A stretch of DNA of 64,000 nucleotides from Microcoleus sp. bin38.metabat.b11b12b14.051 (GCF_013299165.1 NZ_JAAFKD010000007.1:62001-126000), one strand, 5' to 3'. Shown: positions 54,351 through 63,795, numbered from the stretch's first letter. The notes: generated by a model not told the origin, from the letters alone. Made by a program: numbers and translations.

Positions 54351-54545
54351 GAGCAGAATATTTAGCGATGTAATGATTGAGATAGTAACAGATATTTGCT
54401 GAACATTGTGTATTTGCAGTCTAAGTGGAAGATTAGTTCTACTTGACTTCCACTTGTAGTGGAGCTTTTTGGGACTGACGCTAGCTAGCTACAGGATGCT
54501 TTGATAAATGTACTGATAAATTCATTAATTCATCCCATACCCGCC

Positions 54546-54863
54546 ATGAATACACAACAATTCAAAATCATCTTGGCTCAAAATCCCAAAATTCAATTAT
54601 TAACTTTGCTGGCTTTCATCGAGGACACAGAACTAGAAAACCTCGAAGAGAAAGAAGAATCAATCTCGAACTCGCTAACAGATATTGTGAAAACTCCCAA
54701 ATTCACCTGCGTTGCTGGACAAGTTACCGAGTTTGGAATCGTCAATTTCATCTCCTGGTTAGATCCAGTTTCAGGATTTTGCATTGGTATGGTTTGCTTG
54801 GCTTGGCACATTTTCCAGGATATTAGGGAAGAAGAGGAAGACAGCGATAGTCCCTTAAAATAG
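54546..54863 (+). CDS. Hypothetical protein with a C-terminal membrane segment
   Basis: A 105-residue protein that I do not recognise. The N-terminal half is charged (MNTQQFKIILAQNPKIQLLT, then EDTELENLEEKEESISNSL). Residues about 62-95 are hydrophobic (FGIVNFISWLDPVSGFCIGM, then VCLAWHIF), followed by an acidic tail. It diverges from the NACHT gene, 195 bp away. The ATG at 54546 is chosen because the upstream extension (MINVLINSLIHPIPA) looks like leader DNA. A small accessory membrane protein for the NACHT gene is possible but unsupported beyond proximity. Confidence 0.55.
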   Translation: MNTQQFKIILAQNPKIQLLTLLAFIEDTELENLEEKEESISNSLTDIVKTPKFTCVAGQVTEFGIVNFISWLDPVSGFCIGMVCLAWHIFQDIREEEEDSDSPLK

Positions 54864-55029
54864 GTTCGTAGTAAGGACTTTAGTCCTCCATTGGATCGTC
54901 GCAGCAGATTTTTGGTCGATCGCGCGCAGGAACTCTCAACACCGGCTCGACAAACCAGAAATCTGCTGTATTGGTTGCGAAAGTGCGATCGCACTTCCGA
55001 TCCCTGTATTCGCCCGCACAAAACAAAAA

Positions 55030-55057
55030 ACCCTCCCCAACAAGGAGAAGGGAGGGT
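55030..55057 (-). terminator. Intrinsic terminator of the Mo-nitrogenase C-terminal-domain gene
   Basis: ACCCTCCC (55030-55037) pairs with GGGAGGGT (55050-55057). The A-run to the left gives TTTTTTGTTTT on the minus strand, directly behind the leftward gene ending at 55093. Confidence 0.8.
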
Positions 55058-55092
55058 AAACAAGAGAGTTAGAAATTAAGGTTTTTGGAGAA

Positions 55093-55470
55093 TTAACAAT
55101 AGATAGTCACATCCACGCCGCACTCGTCAGCCAAGTAACACAAAGCACGAAAGCGCAACCCAACCACTTGCTCGTAAAGCGGATTTAACTTGCACAGCGG
55201 CGGAATGTTGAACAAAGTGCGATCCAAAATTTTGACTTCGCGTTCAAACGGACACTGGCTGGGAATAAATTTGCACAGCAACCGGGCTAACTTTGGATTT
55301 TTAATTGCAGTGTTATCAAGCCATTGCTTCAGCGGGTGCAACAAATCAAAACGCGACTTTTGACCGTAAGGTTGAGGATTTGTAGCGACACTAACGGGGG
55401 TTTCTTGTTTGCCTTGCCATAGCCAAGTTGGCAGAATTCGACGGGACACTGTTTGCTCAAATACGTTCAT
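55093..55470 (-). CDS. Mo-dependent nitrogenase C-terminal-domain protein
   Basis: A 125-residue protein matching the cyanobacterial family named for a domain first noticed at the end of a nitrogenase entry: PLKQWLDNTAIKNPKLARLL, CKFIPSQCPFEREVKI, LFNIPPLCKLNPLYEQVVGL, RFRALCYLADECGVDVTIYC. Conserved Cys residues sit in PSQCPFE, PPLCKLN and LCYLADEC. The function is unknown, and its presence does not show nitrogen fixation; no nif genes are in the window. The first 30 residues are variable. A clear intrinsic terminator follows. The ATG at 55470 is the only sensible start. Confidence 0.88.
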   Translation of the reverse strand: MNVFEQTVSRRILPTWLWQGKQETPVSVATNPQPYGQKSRFDLLHPLKQWLDNTAIKNPKLARLLCKFIPSQCPFEREVKILDRTLFNIPPLCKLNPLYEQVVGLRFRALCYLADECGVDVTIYC

Positions 55471-55969
55471 ATTTCTCTGTTCCTCTTTTACAACGAGGTG
55501 CCAAGAACTCTCTGTAGAGCTTGTGGGAGATTTTGTCTACAATCAGTACCTACAGCAGCTCGTTTTGCTTTACCGGATGAAACTTCTTCAATTAGTGACT
55601 CGATCCTAGAAAAGTAGTTCCTGAGTTTTTTTGAGAGACGGTGTGCGATCGCCAAAGTGTCCTCTTTTCCAGCTCAAGGATTTATCTATGGGGTAAAAAC
55701 TCTGCCTTTTACATTCAAGCTTCAACCTTCTGTTGACTCTCCTTTTGTAGTTCCTCTACGATAATGACGCATCGAGGTGAATAATTCCATGCGTGAATAT
55801 GCGGAACTTTAAATCAAAGTTATAATAGTTTCAAATAAGCACGGCGCTGCAAAACACCCTGAAACCCAGTGGTAAGTGTCGCTGCGTGCGTGAAGCGTAG
55901 CTATCCCGTAGGGAATCGGCCAGAAACTCCTAAAATTAAAAATAATCGGTACCACCGCCCTCACCACCC
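55471..55969. other. 499-bp intergenic region with a GTAGCTATCCCGTAGGGAAT repeat
   Basis: A divergent spacer. Near 55888-55918 lies the cyanobacterial dispersed repeat GCGTGAAGCGTAGCTATCCC with a CCCGTAGGG core. The rest is AT-rich and shows no gene. Confidence 0.6.
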
Positions 55970-56557
55970 ATGAGCAACCCAGAAACCAAATCTATCACCC
56001 GCGAATTGCAGAGCCACGCAGCCATTCTCGGCGGCTTCGTCTCCCTCCTGTGGGCGATCGAGATTCTCGACGTATTCGTGTTTAGAGGGGCGCTGAATGC
56101 CTACGGAATCCGCCCCCGTAGCATTGACGGACTTGAAGGCATCCTATTCATGCCTTTTTTGCACGGCAGTTTTGCTCACTTAGCCGCCAATACCCTGCCT
56201 TTTCTGACATTTGGTTGGCTGATTATGCTGCGAGAAATTAGCGACTTTTTTATCGTCAGTGCTGTGACTGTCTTAGTCAGTGGATTGGGAGTTTGGCTGA
56301 CAGGCGCGCCCAATTCAGTGCATATTGGTGCCAGCGGATTAATCTTTGGTTACTTCGGATTTTTGCTGCTGCGGGGCTATTTTGAACGCAGCTTTACGTC
56401 TATTATCGTATCTTTAATGGTCGGTTTCTTCTACGGCGGTTTAATTTGGGGAGTTTTGCCATCGCAGCCTGGAGTTTCCTGGCAAGCGCATTTCTTTGGC
56501 TTTGTCGGCGGAGTATTAGCAGCTCAATTTTTGGGGCGGCAGAAACGGAAAGTATAG
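55970..56557 (+). CDS. Rhomboid-family intramembrane serine protease
   Basis: A 195-residue membrane protein. The catalytic serine motif is HIGASGLIFGYFGF, and the catalytic His lies in WQAHFFGFVGG. Family landmarks MPFLHGSFAHLAANTLPFLTF (the HxxxN region) are present, and six hydrophobic segments fit the basic rhomboid core. Rhomboids cleave membrane proteins within the bilayer, and the substrate is unknown. It stands alone, and the ATG at 55970 gives MSNPETKSITRELQSHA as a short cytoplasmic start. Confidence 0.9.
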   Translation: MSNPETKSITRELQSHAAILGGFVSLLWAIEILDVFVFRGALNAYGIRPRSIDGLEGILFMPFLHGSFAHLAANTLPFLTFGWLIMLREISDFFIVSAVTVLVSGLGVWLTGAPNSVHIGASGLIFGYFGFLLLRGYFERSFTSIIVSLMVGFFYGGLIWGVLPSQPGVSWQAHFFGFVGGVLAAQFLGRQKRKV

Positions 56558-56938
56558 CATTGAGAAGTTCGGCAACGGGCAATGTACGAGGTGTCACAGA
56601 AATCTCAAAGTATTCGTAGAGTGCAGATACATCGACAATCCCTAAAAATAGAGGAACTTTTCGAGCCGCGACGCACCTAATATCTTATCCCGTCGAGTAA
56701 CTAAAGTAAAATTCGTTTGTAGTGCGGACTTCAGTCCGTAGCATTTTGGGCGCGCCAGGGCGAACTACAAACCATTTTTGCGATCGCCATCGACCGGAAT
56801 TGATATTACATAATCGTTCAGGAAACAAGCCCAATACTTGTTTTGTCGCCAGACTTTTTATAAATCGTATCTGAAAGCGTAGGTTTTTTCTCAAAAAAAC
56901 GGGTTAATTTGCTAATAATTACCTCCCAGAAAGTAGGA
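56558..56938. repeat. 381-bp spacer with degraded palindromic repeats
   Basis: Holds a decayed GGTGCGTCGC-family element (about 56617-56678, right end CGCGACGCACC intact) and a decayed GTAGTGCGGACTTCAG palindrome (about 56718-56776, left arm intact). No gene is supported. The two repeat families lie side by side as they do at 6174-6355. Confidence 0.65.
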
Positions 56939-59830
56939 CTAACTGCTTACTAATAATTCAACTTGCGCGGGCAAGCACACAGTAAAAACCGCACCGCTAC
57001 CTAACTGGCTTTGAACTTGCATATCCCCGCCCATCATCAAGCAAAAGTGACGGCTAATAGTCAATCCCAAACCCGTGCCGCCGTATTTGCGCGTAGTTGA
57101 GGCGTCGCCCTGCATAAAAGCTTGAAATAAATGCCGCATTTGTTCGGGAGGAATCCCAATGCCAGTATCAGCTACGCGAAAAATCATTAAGTCGGAAGAT
57201 TCTGCTATTTCTTGAGTTGTTAATAAGCTGTCATGTTTAACTCTTTCAACCGATAGGGTAATAGTGCCACCTTTCGTAAATTTGGCTGCATTGCTCAGCA
57301 AATTGAGCAATATTTGACGAGTTTTGGTAATGTCAGCATACATCATTCCCAAGTCGCTAGCACAATTAACTTCAAATTTATTAGAATTTTTCTCTACCAA
57401 GGGTTCGACAGTGGAAACTACTTCGTCAATTAAATTAACCGGGTTGAAAGTTTCTAAATAAAGTTCCATCCGCCCCGCTTCAATCTTAGAAATATCGAGA
57501 ATATCGCTAATTAAAGATAGCAAGTGTTTGCCCGCAGTTTGAATTTTGTGCAAATCTGGGATAAAATCTTCGCAGCCCAAATCCTCGGCGTCTTCTTTGA
57601 GCATCTCGCTGTAACCGATAATGGCGTTGAGGGGAGTCCGCAATTCGTGGCTCATATTGGCTAAGAATGAGCTTTTGGCTTGACTGGCTGCTTGAGCGGT
57701 TTGAGCGACTTGTTGGAATTCTTCTGCTAGTTTGCGCTGGGTAATGTCTTCAGCAATGCCGACAATGCGGTAAATTTCTCCTGTTTCGTTGCGGACTGGA
57801 AAAGCCCGATCGCGCACCCAGCAAACTGAACCGTCCAATCGCACTACCCGATACTCCTCATCATAATCCCCCCGCACCTGTTTTTCAAAAGCAGTCTTGA
57901 CGCGATCGCGATCCTCCGGGTGAATAGCATCCCAAAAAGCCTCCGGTTTTGACAGCAAACTCCGATAGCTTAAATTCCATATTTTCTCGCAAGCAGGGCT
58001 GACATAAATTATGTGCTGTTGGTTGGGTTCTCTAATCCAAAATACCTCATTAATATTTTCTGCCAACTGGCGAAACCGCTCCTCGCTAGCTCGCAACTGC
58101 TCCACAGCACTGTGAAACTCTGTCACATCTTGAACGAGCGATGCTACCCCGATGATACAGCCGTCAGCATCAACCAAAGTCGTATTGTACCACTCGCAAA
58201 GAATTATTTTGCCGTCCTTTCTAATATTCTGGTTAAGGCTGGTAACTCCTCCTTGATTAGTTAGCAAAGTTATAGATAGTTCCCTGACATACTCCTTAGC
58301 ACTTTCAGGGACTATCAGATCGACTCCGTGCTGTCCCATTGCTTCCAATCGGCTGAATCCAAAAATTCTTTCTGCTGACAAATTCCAGTCTGCTACTTCA
58401 AAATTTAGATTCCATTCGATCGCGCCCAAAGGAGTTTGATAGAGGTGAAGAGCGAGTTTTTCCTGAGATTGTTTCAGAGACCGAATTAATTTAGTTTTAT
58501 CAGCAATCGCAGCTTCTACCCGATCTTCAAGAGTAGTAAATGACTCTTCCAATTGATCTACCATCGTATTAAAGGAGCGAGCCAGGATACCGACCTCATC
58601 CTGCCTTTCTACAGACGCCATCAAGCTCGGATCTACCACCATCGAGTCCCATTCTCCCCGCGACAAAGACTCCGCAGCCTTGCTCAGACGCTGAATTGGC
58701 ATGACAATCCACCTCGAAGTCACACATCCTAGAGCCGTCGCCAAAACCAAAGCACCAAAACAAAGCAAAATTGTGTAGCGAGTGTTGGCGTTAATCGCTT
58801 CCATAAAATCGGCTTCGGGAACCGCCACTACAATCAACCAATCGAGGCCCCTCCTGTCTGAGAAGGGCGTTACCTGTAGAAATTGCCGTTGGCCGTCGAT
58901 CGTAAAATCTAACTGCTGAGATCTGTCAATTTTGCCCAAATCCCCGAAACGTTCTGTCAAATAGCGGGCTGTCGAGCGAATCAACATATTTTTGCTTTGA
59001 GTCGCAGCAATCCGTTTCGGCACGCCGTTGCTAACAATAAACGGCTGTTGAGAAGTAGAATTAGCCACCAATTCTCCAGACCTTTCTACAATAAAAGTCT
59101 GTCCTGATTTACCAATCTTTAGGCTTCCCAAAAATTGATTGATATGGGAAAGTGTCAAATCCGAACCGAGGATGCCAATCAGTTTGTCATCCTTGCCGTA
59201 CACTGGTTGAGCGGCAGTAATTGCTAGTTTGGGAGTGTCAAAATAAGTATAAATTTTAGTCCAGGTCGGCTTGCGAGCCCGCACCGGAGCTACGTACCAA
59301 GGTCGAGTGCGAGGGTCGTAGTTATTAGTAGTTTTTAAGAGCTTAGTTGATTCTCCTAACTCTGACGGCGCGTAGCTGTGAAAGTTATAGCCAGTAGATT
59401 TATTAGAAATCCGAACTTGCAACTTGCCATCGTCGAGGCGTTCAACTCCTATAAAATTTTTTTGTTCGGAACCGAATTGAATGTAGCTAACTTTATCAAA
59501 AGTTTGGAGTTGTTTGCAGAAGTAGCTGCGCAAACTAACTTCATCCTGCACGTTCAAAATGCCGAGACGGATCGCGTCGAGATTGAGCTGATTGATTTGG
59601 TGCGGTGTTTCGATGTAATTGTAAATGTGTTGTTGGATGCGCGACGTGACTTCGCCCCGGAGTTGGGCGGCAACATCGTTGACAGCTATGCGCCCGTTCC
59701 GCAGCGACAGCCACCCCGTCAGCCCTACCGCAGCGAAAGTCTGCATGGCAAAAGGCACCACAAGGACGATGCGAATTGGTACTTTTCGCGACACTTTTAA
59801 AATCTGGTCGGTCAGATATGTGATTGGCAT
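56939..59830 (-). CDS. Cache-HAMP-PAS-PAS sensor histidine kinase
   Basis: A 963-residue membrane histidine kinase. A transmembrane helix near residues 20-45 is followed by an extracellular Cache sensor (about 60-330, with DPRTRPWYVAPVRARKPTW and KLAITAAQPVYGKDDKLIGIL). A second helix lies near 345-368, then HAMP (WIVMPIQRLSKAAESLSRG). Two PAS domains follow (about 470-590 and 600-710). HisKA has phospho-acceptor His728 in FLANMSHELRTPLNAIIGYS, and the ATPase shows NLLSNAAKFT, VADTGIGIPP and GTGLGLTIS. Periplasmic small-molecule sensing is expected from the Cache domain, but the ligand and response regulator are unknown. Confidence 0.93.
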   Translation of the reverse strand: MPITYLTDQILKVSRKVPIRIVLVVPFAMQTFAAVGLTGWLSLRNGRIAVNDVAAQLRGEVTSRIQQHIYNYIETPHQINQLNLDAIRLGILNVQDEVSLRSYFCKQLQTFDKVSYIQFGSEQKNFIGVERLDDGKLQVRISNKSTGYNFHSYAPSELGESTKLLKTTNNYDPRTRPWYVAPVRARKPTWTKIYTYFDTPKLAITAAQPVYGKDDKLIGILGSDLTLSHINQFLGSLKIGKSGQTFIVERSGELVANSTSQQPFIVSNGVPKRIAATQSKNMLIRSTARYLTERFGDLGKIDRSQQLDFTIDGQRQFLQVTPFSDRRGLDWLIVVAVPEADFMEAINANTRYTILLCFGALVLATALGCVTSRWIVMPIQRLSKAAESLSRGEWDSMVVDPSLMASVERQDEVGILARSFNTMVDQLEESFTTLEDRVEAAIADKTKLIRSLKQSQEKLALHLYQTPLGAIEWNLNFEVADWNLSAERIFGFSRLEAMGQHGVDLIVPESAKEYVRELSITLLTNQGGVTSLNQNIRKDGKIILCEWYNTTLVDADGCIIGVASLVQDVTEFHSAVEQLRASEERFRQLAENINEVFWIREPNQQHIIYVSPACEKIWNLSYRSLLSKPEAFWDAIHPEDRDRVKTAFEKQVRGDYDEEYRVVRLDGSVCWVRDRAFPVRNETGEIYRIVGIAEDITQRKLAEEFQQVAQTAQAASQAKSSFLANMSHELRTPLNAIIGYSEMLKEDAEDLGCEDFIPDLHKIQTAGKHLLSLISDILDISKIEAGRMELYLETFNPVNLIDEVVSTVEPLVEKNSNKFEVNCASDLGMMYADITKTRQILLNLLSNAAKFTKGGTITLSVERVKHDSLLTTQEIAESSDLMIFRVADTGIGIPPEQMRHLFQAFMQGDASTTRKYGGTGLGLTISRHFCLMMGGDMQVQSQLGSGAVFTVCLPAQVELLVSS

Positions 59831-60190
59831 GATGAAGCAGAACTATGACGAATCCACAATGTTTCGATAAAGTGCAACCTGATAATCGCAGATTTTGAAG
59901 TTGAGATCGCTTTATATGGCAAAGTGCTGTTAAAAACTCCAAATCTGCCGCTGGTAACTGAATTTTTAACAACTGCCACCGACATCTTAGCGCGATCGCG
60001 CGCTTTGATCGGGGTTCTCTAAATCAATACAGTTATATTTTTACTCGCGCGCGACGATTATCGGCAACTATAACTTTTCACAGCAACTTTAAGCGCTATC
60101 TCCACAACCAGCTACTTTTGATAGAGCACAAGTTAATTCCAGCTAGGTACAATAACCATAGTAGGATGCAACGCCGCGGAGGTATGGATG
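59831..60190. other. 360-bp divergent spacer without recognised gene
   Basis: Lies between the Cache kinase and the small secreted protein. A GCGCGATCGCGCGC-like palindrome occurs near 59990. I see no other structure, apart from GGAGGT at 60178-60183 serving the next gene. Confidence 0.5.
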
Positions 60191-60571
60191 ATGAAAGCAG
60201 TTATTGCAAGTATTGGCACTGCTCTGGGACTGAGTTCAATTTTTATCGGTTTCACCCCGGCGGTTATCGCCCAACCCAGACTGCAACCAGCGCCCCAAAA
60301 TTCAGAAACTACTTTATCTGGGGATTCCCTCAGGAATGTGGAAGACAGAACCGTAGACTCGGACTACCAAAACTTGATTGGCGAATCAGAAACGGCGGCT
60401 AATGCTGCTATTCGGGAGCGCAGCTTGGCGGATACGTTTCGCCTGAAAGTCGGCCCGGAATTGGAATTTATCACTACTCCTTCCGACGCCCAGCGCCAAG
60501 GAAATCCCTTGCCCATCAAACCTAGCGACAGCGGTACAGAAGCGGGAGTTCAGCTTCTGCTTGGACTTTAG
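60191..60571 (+). CDS. Small secreted protein of unknown function
   Basis: A 126-residue protein with a signal peptide (MKAVIASIGTALGLSSIFIG, then FTPAVIAQ with AxA-like cleavage near residue 27). The mature part is polar, rich in Glu, Asp, Asn, Arg and Pro (SDYQNLIGESETAANAAIRE, FRLKVGPELEFITTPSDAQR), with no cysteines. No family is recognised. GGAGGT at 60178-60183 gives 7-nt spacing to the ATG at 60191, which is why I prefer it to the ATG at 60188. The gene precedes the DUF2949 gene by about 235 bp. Confidence 0.65.
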   Translation: MKAVIASIGTALGLSSIFIGFTPAVIAQPRLQPAPQNSETTLSGDSLRNVEDRTVDSDYQNLIGESETAANAAIRERSLADTFRLKVGPELEFITTPSDAQRQGNPLPIKPSDSGTEAGVQLLLGL

Positions 60572-60805
60572 TAGTTTTAATTTAATTAACTTTCAGCCAG
60601 CCATCGATCGCCCAACCCAATTTTCGACGATCGGAACTCTTGTGACTGCGATCGCTTTTTTCCCTAACTTTTATCACAAGTTTTGTGCGGCTTCCATCAC
60701 AGGAGAGGGTTTATTCGCAACCTATAATTGGGGCTATCAAACATCCGATCCAGCCCGATTAGATACGTATCTTTACAATAGCGCATAAAACTGGCGTTGA
60801 AGGTC

Positions 60806-60994
60806 ATGGGAAAGGCTCAACTGATCGATTATTTGCGGGGGGAGTTGGCGATATCGAATTCTGCGATCGCCGTTGCTCTGAGACACGACGAACAAGATGC
60901 CGGCCAACTGCCCATGGTTCTGTGGCAGTACGGGTTAGTCACCCTAGAACAGTTAGAGCTAATTTTTGATTGGCTGGAAGCTGAGGGGGCTTAG
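60806..60994 (+). CDS. DUF2949 family small protein
   Basis: A 62-residue protein: MGKAQLIDYLRGELAISNSA, IAVALRHDEQDAGQLPMVLW, QYGLVTLEQLELIFDWLE. The QLPMVLWQYGLVxLEQL block is the hallmark of the cyanobacterial DUF2949 family, whose function is unknown. It is all-helical and soluble by eye. The ATG at 60806 is used rather than an in-frame TTG at 60797. It lies alone before the tRNA pair. Confidence 0.85.
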   Translation: MGKAQLIDYLRGELAISNSAIAVALRHDEQDAGQLPMVLWQYGLVTLEQLELIFDWLEAEGA

Positions 60995-61218
60995 CAATGC
61001 CCAAATCCCCAGTTGACAAATATGGATATCGGATATCGGATTGTAGATTTTTGACAAATAAAGCTTACACCAACGGTCGTCGAGAAGTATAGGGTTGAGT
61101 GTTGAGGTTGAGGTTGAGGTTCTGTTTAATTTTTTACCTTTGGGTAAGATTCAAATATGCACTAGGGACACAGCACTGCTATGTCCCTATTGTTATGGCA
61201 GCAGACGCTATAAAAAAA

Positions 61219-61253
61219 CAAACCCCAGCAACTTTTAGGTTTCCGGGGCTTGT
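61219..61253 (-). terminator. Intrinsic terminator behind the downstream initiator tRNA gene
   Basis: ACAAACCCCAG (61219-61229) pairs with CCGGGGCTTGT (61243-61253), with one mismatch and G-U pairing. The A7 run to the left gives a T-tract on the minus strand, 12 nt beyond the tRNA 3' end. Confidence 0.75.
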
Positions 61254-61264
61254 CTGATTGAATT

Positions 61265-61341
<77 letters not shown>

Positions 61342-61374
61342 TCGCTTTGTTTATCTTTGTTCTCTAAAATCAAA

Positions 61375-61399
61375 CCCTACAATCGTTAAGATTGTAGGG
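61375..61399. terminator. Hairpin between the two initiator tRNA genes
   Basis: CCCTACAATC (61375-61384) and GATTGTAGGG (61390-61399) form a perfect 10-bp stem with a 5-nt loop. It follows the upstream tRNA copy by 12 nt on the minus strand and may end or process that transcript. Confidence 0.65.
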
Positions 61400-61411
61400 A
61401 TTGTTTTAAGT

Positions 61412-61488
<77 letters not shown>

Positions 61489-61648
61489 TCGCTTTGTCTA
61501 CTCTCTAATATAAACACATCTTTCTAGAAATTGCAACCCCTAAGTCAAAAAAAAATTTTAAATGGTGGGAGGGGTTGCTCCGATCGTCTCAGAGTATCGA
61601 TCGGATGGGGAGAGGGAGGCTAGATATACAATTTAAATGCAGAACAAC

Positions 61649-62602
61649 TTAGAGCATCGAAACTTCCCCGACCACCTCCAAGCGTTTAAAATCGCTGAGA
61701 GTTAGGTAAGTGTCGGAAAGAGTTTCGGCGATCGTCGCAGTAATCCAGCCCAACTGCTTGAGCAAGTGAATCGCCACAGCAAACTGAGCGCGCTTGCCCC
61801 CATCGGCGACCTTAATTGCCAAGCCCATACCTTCACCAACGCGGCCGATGCACTGCACTCCTTCGGCGCCGGACTTGCTCACCAATTCCCCTTGAGTCAA
61901 GCGCATCAGTTCCGTGTCAAATCTACCGTCACCGGCAACCATCATCGGGTGGTGAGTCATAGCGCGCACAATCCGCTCCATATCCACATTGTCGCCGGAG
62001 GCTAATTTAGCGTACAAAGACGCCATTTGTCCCAACTGCAACAGATAGGTAGGAGCGCCGCAGTCGTCGCGAGCGCTGATAAACTCTTCGGCAGGCATGG
62101 CGAGCAAGTCAGCCACCTTGCCCAAAATAAGCTGCTGGACGGGATGTTTGCGGCGCAAATAAGTTTCCAGCGGCCAGTGCAGTTGCTGGCACACAGCGAG
62201 CATTCCGGCGTGTTTCCCGGAACAGTTGTATTGCAGGGCGCTCTTTTTGCCTTCGGGAATGGGGCATTGGAGTTTAGATGGGTCAATGTCGCAGCGCCAC
62301 AGGACGTTAAACACCTGTCGCGATTGCTCGATCGTACCTTGATGGGAACTGCAAATAATCGCTAAATCTCGATCGGTCAATTCGTAGCGTTCCAAAGTCC
62401 CGCTCGCCGTCACAGCCAAAGCTTGAAAAGGCTTGAGAGAAGAACGGATAAATGCCGCCGTTTCCGAGTTACCGGCAACGGAAAGAACGCGGCCGCGTTT
62501 GTCGCAGACAGCGGCCTGGGCGCGATGTCTAGATTCTGGAATGCCTTCGCGCAGCAGTGTGACTTCCAATTCGGGAGCTTGGGTTCGTTTTCCCCTTGTC
62601 AT
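61649..62602 (-). CDS. Asparaginase family protein (AnsII/PF06089 type)
   Basis: A 317-residue protein of the asparaginase group that is unrelated to the E. coli enzymes: TLLREGIPESRHRAQAAVCD, then SSLKPFQALAVTASG, IICSSHQGTIEQSRQVFNVL, ALQYNCSGKHAGMLAVCQQL, ARDDCGAPTYLLQLGQMASLYAKL and SKSGAEGVQCIGRVGEGMGLAIKV. The SSLKPFQ, NCSGKHAGM and DDCGAP blocks are where rhizobial relatives place catalytic Ser, Lys and Cys residues. It hydrolyses asparagine to aspartate and ammonia by family inference. There is no signal peptide. A (GATTTTA)n heptamer array sits directly upstream of the ATG at 62602. It is transcribed leftward ahead of the tRNA genes. Confidence 0.88.
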   Translation of the reverse strand: MTRGKRTQAPELEVTLLREGIPESRHRAQAAVCDKRGRVLSVAGNSETAAFIRSSLKPFQALAVTASGTLERYELTDRDLAIICSSHQGTIEQSRQVFNVLWRCDIDPSKLQCPIPEGKKSALQYNCSGKHAGMLAVCQQLHWPLETYLRRKHPVQQLILGKVADLLAMPAEEFISARDDCGAPTYLLQLGQMASLYAKLASGDNVDMERIVRAMTHHPMMVAGDGRFDTELMRLTQGELVSKSGAEGVQCIGRVGEGMGLAIKVADGGKRAQFAVAIHLLKQLGWITATIAETLSDTYLTLSDFKRLEVVGEVSML

Positions 62603-62607
62603 ATCAA

Positions 62608-62637
62608 TTTTAGATTTTAGATTTTAGATTTTAGATT
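62608..62637. repeat. Heptamer array (GATTTTA)n
   Basis: About four units in the 5' leader of the asparaginase gene, 6 nt before its start. It is the same unit as at 32225-32275. Confidence 0.9.
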
Positions 62638-62730
62638 GGGGCCCGTGGAAATTTTGATCCCCTATGTCGCAACGGGGCGGGCACGGGGCACCGCCCCTAC
62701 GACTCAAAACTTCCCTTTTACCATGAACGA

Positions 62731-63231
62731 TTACAAACAACTCCAAATTAGTCCCCCGGCAACCAGCAATACTGTCAAACCATAAAATGTCTGCCTCAGA
62801 CGCCTGAGAATTGGTTCTAGTTCGTAGTTGACAATCAACTTGTCTTGAGCTAATACTTCGGGAGTTTTAGGCCAAGATTGACAATCGTACCAGCCAGACT
62901 CTTCGTAGACGACTGTGGGATTTGATAGGCGCGATCGCACGTAGAACCAACCCAAGTAAAGTCGCAGCAAAGCTAATCCTAGAATAAAACCGGCACCAGC
63001 AGCACCGCACAGGGCAAACTGAAGTGGATACTTGAGGGGAGCAAAGCTAGAAGCAGCTATCGGCCCGGATACCAAGCAACTCCAAGCCCATACCCAGGCG
63101 AGTTTGGCCAGATATGCGGGCCAGTCGAGAATTACCCAGCTAAAAAACCAGGATTCTGTAAGTTCTTGGTATTCATTAAGGGGGCGCTGTTCTTCTGGAA
63201 CAGGACAAATAGAAATAGAAGCGTTTTTCAC
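62731..63231 (-). CDS. CGLD27 family membrane protein
   Basis: A 166-residue protein: ISICPVPEEQRPLNEYQELT, then ESWFFSWVILDWPAYLAKLA, two hydrophobic segments in the first half and one at the C-terminus (FYGLTVLLVAGGLIWSCL), with ESGWYDCQSWPKTPEVLAQD between. CPVPxEQxPLNEYxxL is the family signature of CGLD27, conserved in the green lineage and diatoms and connected in plants with chloroplast iron or photosynthetic acclimation, though the mechanism is unknown. I start at GTG 63231, giving MKNASISICPVP as in relatives, instead of a TTG at 63261. The gene starts just beyond the rsfS stop, so the two are coupled. Confidence 0.88.
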   Translation of the reverse strand: MKNASISICPVPEEQRPLNEYQELTESWFFSWVILDWPAYLAKLAWVWAWSCLVSGPIAASSFAPLKYPLQFALCGAAGAGFILGLALLRLYLGWFYVRSRLSNPTVVYEESGWYDCQSWPKTPEVLAQDKLIVNYELEPILRRLRQTFYGLTVLLVAGGLIWSCL

Positions 63232-63232
63232 A

Positions 63233-63658
63233 TCAGCGTTCCTCTGCGGGGGAAAATTCAATTCGTTCGGCGTGTCCCCAGAACGCTTCTAAATTGTAGA
63301 ATTCGCGCTCTTGAGGTTTAAAGATGTGGATAATCGCGTCGCCGTAGTCCATGACGACCCAACTGGCGTCTGATAGCCCTTGTGTACGCAGCGGCAAGCG
63401 TCCCCATTCTTCTTCTACTTGGTCGGCGATGGCTTGGGAGATGGCTCGTACCTGCACGTTGGAAAATCCGGTGACGATCGCAAAGTAGTCAGCCAAATAG
63501 CACACTTCTGCCACGCCCAGCAATACAATATCAACTGCTTTGCGGTCATCGGCAGCTTGTGCAGCCGTTACGATCAAGCCGCGCGCTTCGTCTGGGGATG
63601 TGGCGTCGGTTACTGTGGACTGAGTTCTGGAATATTCGAGTTGGGTTATATCTGACAT
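63233..63658 (-). CDS. rsfS: Ribosome silencing factor RsfS
   Basis: A 141-residue RsfS/Iojap protein: VTAAQAADDRKAVDIVLLGV, then YLADYFAIVTGFSNVQVRAI, the segment ADQVEEEWGRLPLRTQGLSD, and ASWVVMDYGDAIIHIFKPQEREFYNLEAFW. It binds ribosomal protein L14 on the 50S subunit and blocks joining with 30S during starvation. It lies between yqeK and the CGLD27 gene on the minus strand. The N-terminal 25 residues are poorly conserved. The ATG at 63658 fits. Confidence 0.95.
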   Translation of the reverse strand: MSDITQLEYSRTQSTVTDATSPDEARGLIVTAAQAADDRKAVDIVLLGVAEVCYLADYFAIVTGFSNVQVRAISQAIADQVEEEWGRLPLRTQGLSDASWVVMDYGDAIIHIFKPQEREFYNLEAFWGHAERIEFSPAEER

Positions 63659-63795
63659 TAAGTGTTTAAGTTCCTAGTTGAGAGAGTAAAGGGAAATGGG
63701 TACTTTGACGCGATCGATTGTTGGCAGTTTTAGACTGGAAATACGAGTTAAATTCAAGCCAAAAGTAAGTACAGGATTGCTGATAAATTTTACTG

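Noticed and set aside
55093-55470. Evidence for nitrogen fixation
   Set aside because: The family name mentions nitrogenase, but the domain is widespread in cyanobacteria without nif genes and no nif gene is present here.
60561-60788. A 75-codon plus-strand frame overlapping the end of the small secreted protein gene
   Set aside because: Its start lies inside the upstream gene, the composition is unlike a folded protein and no family comes to mind.
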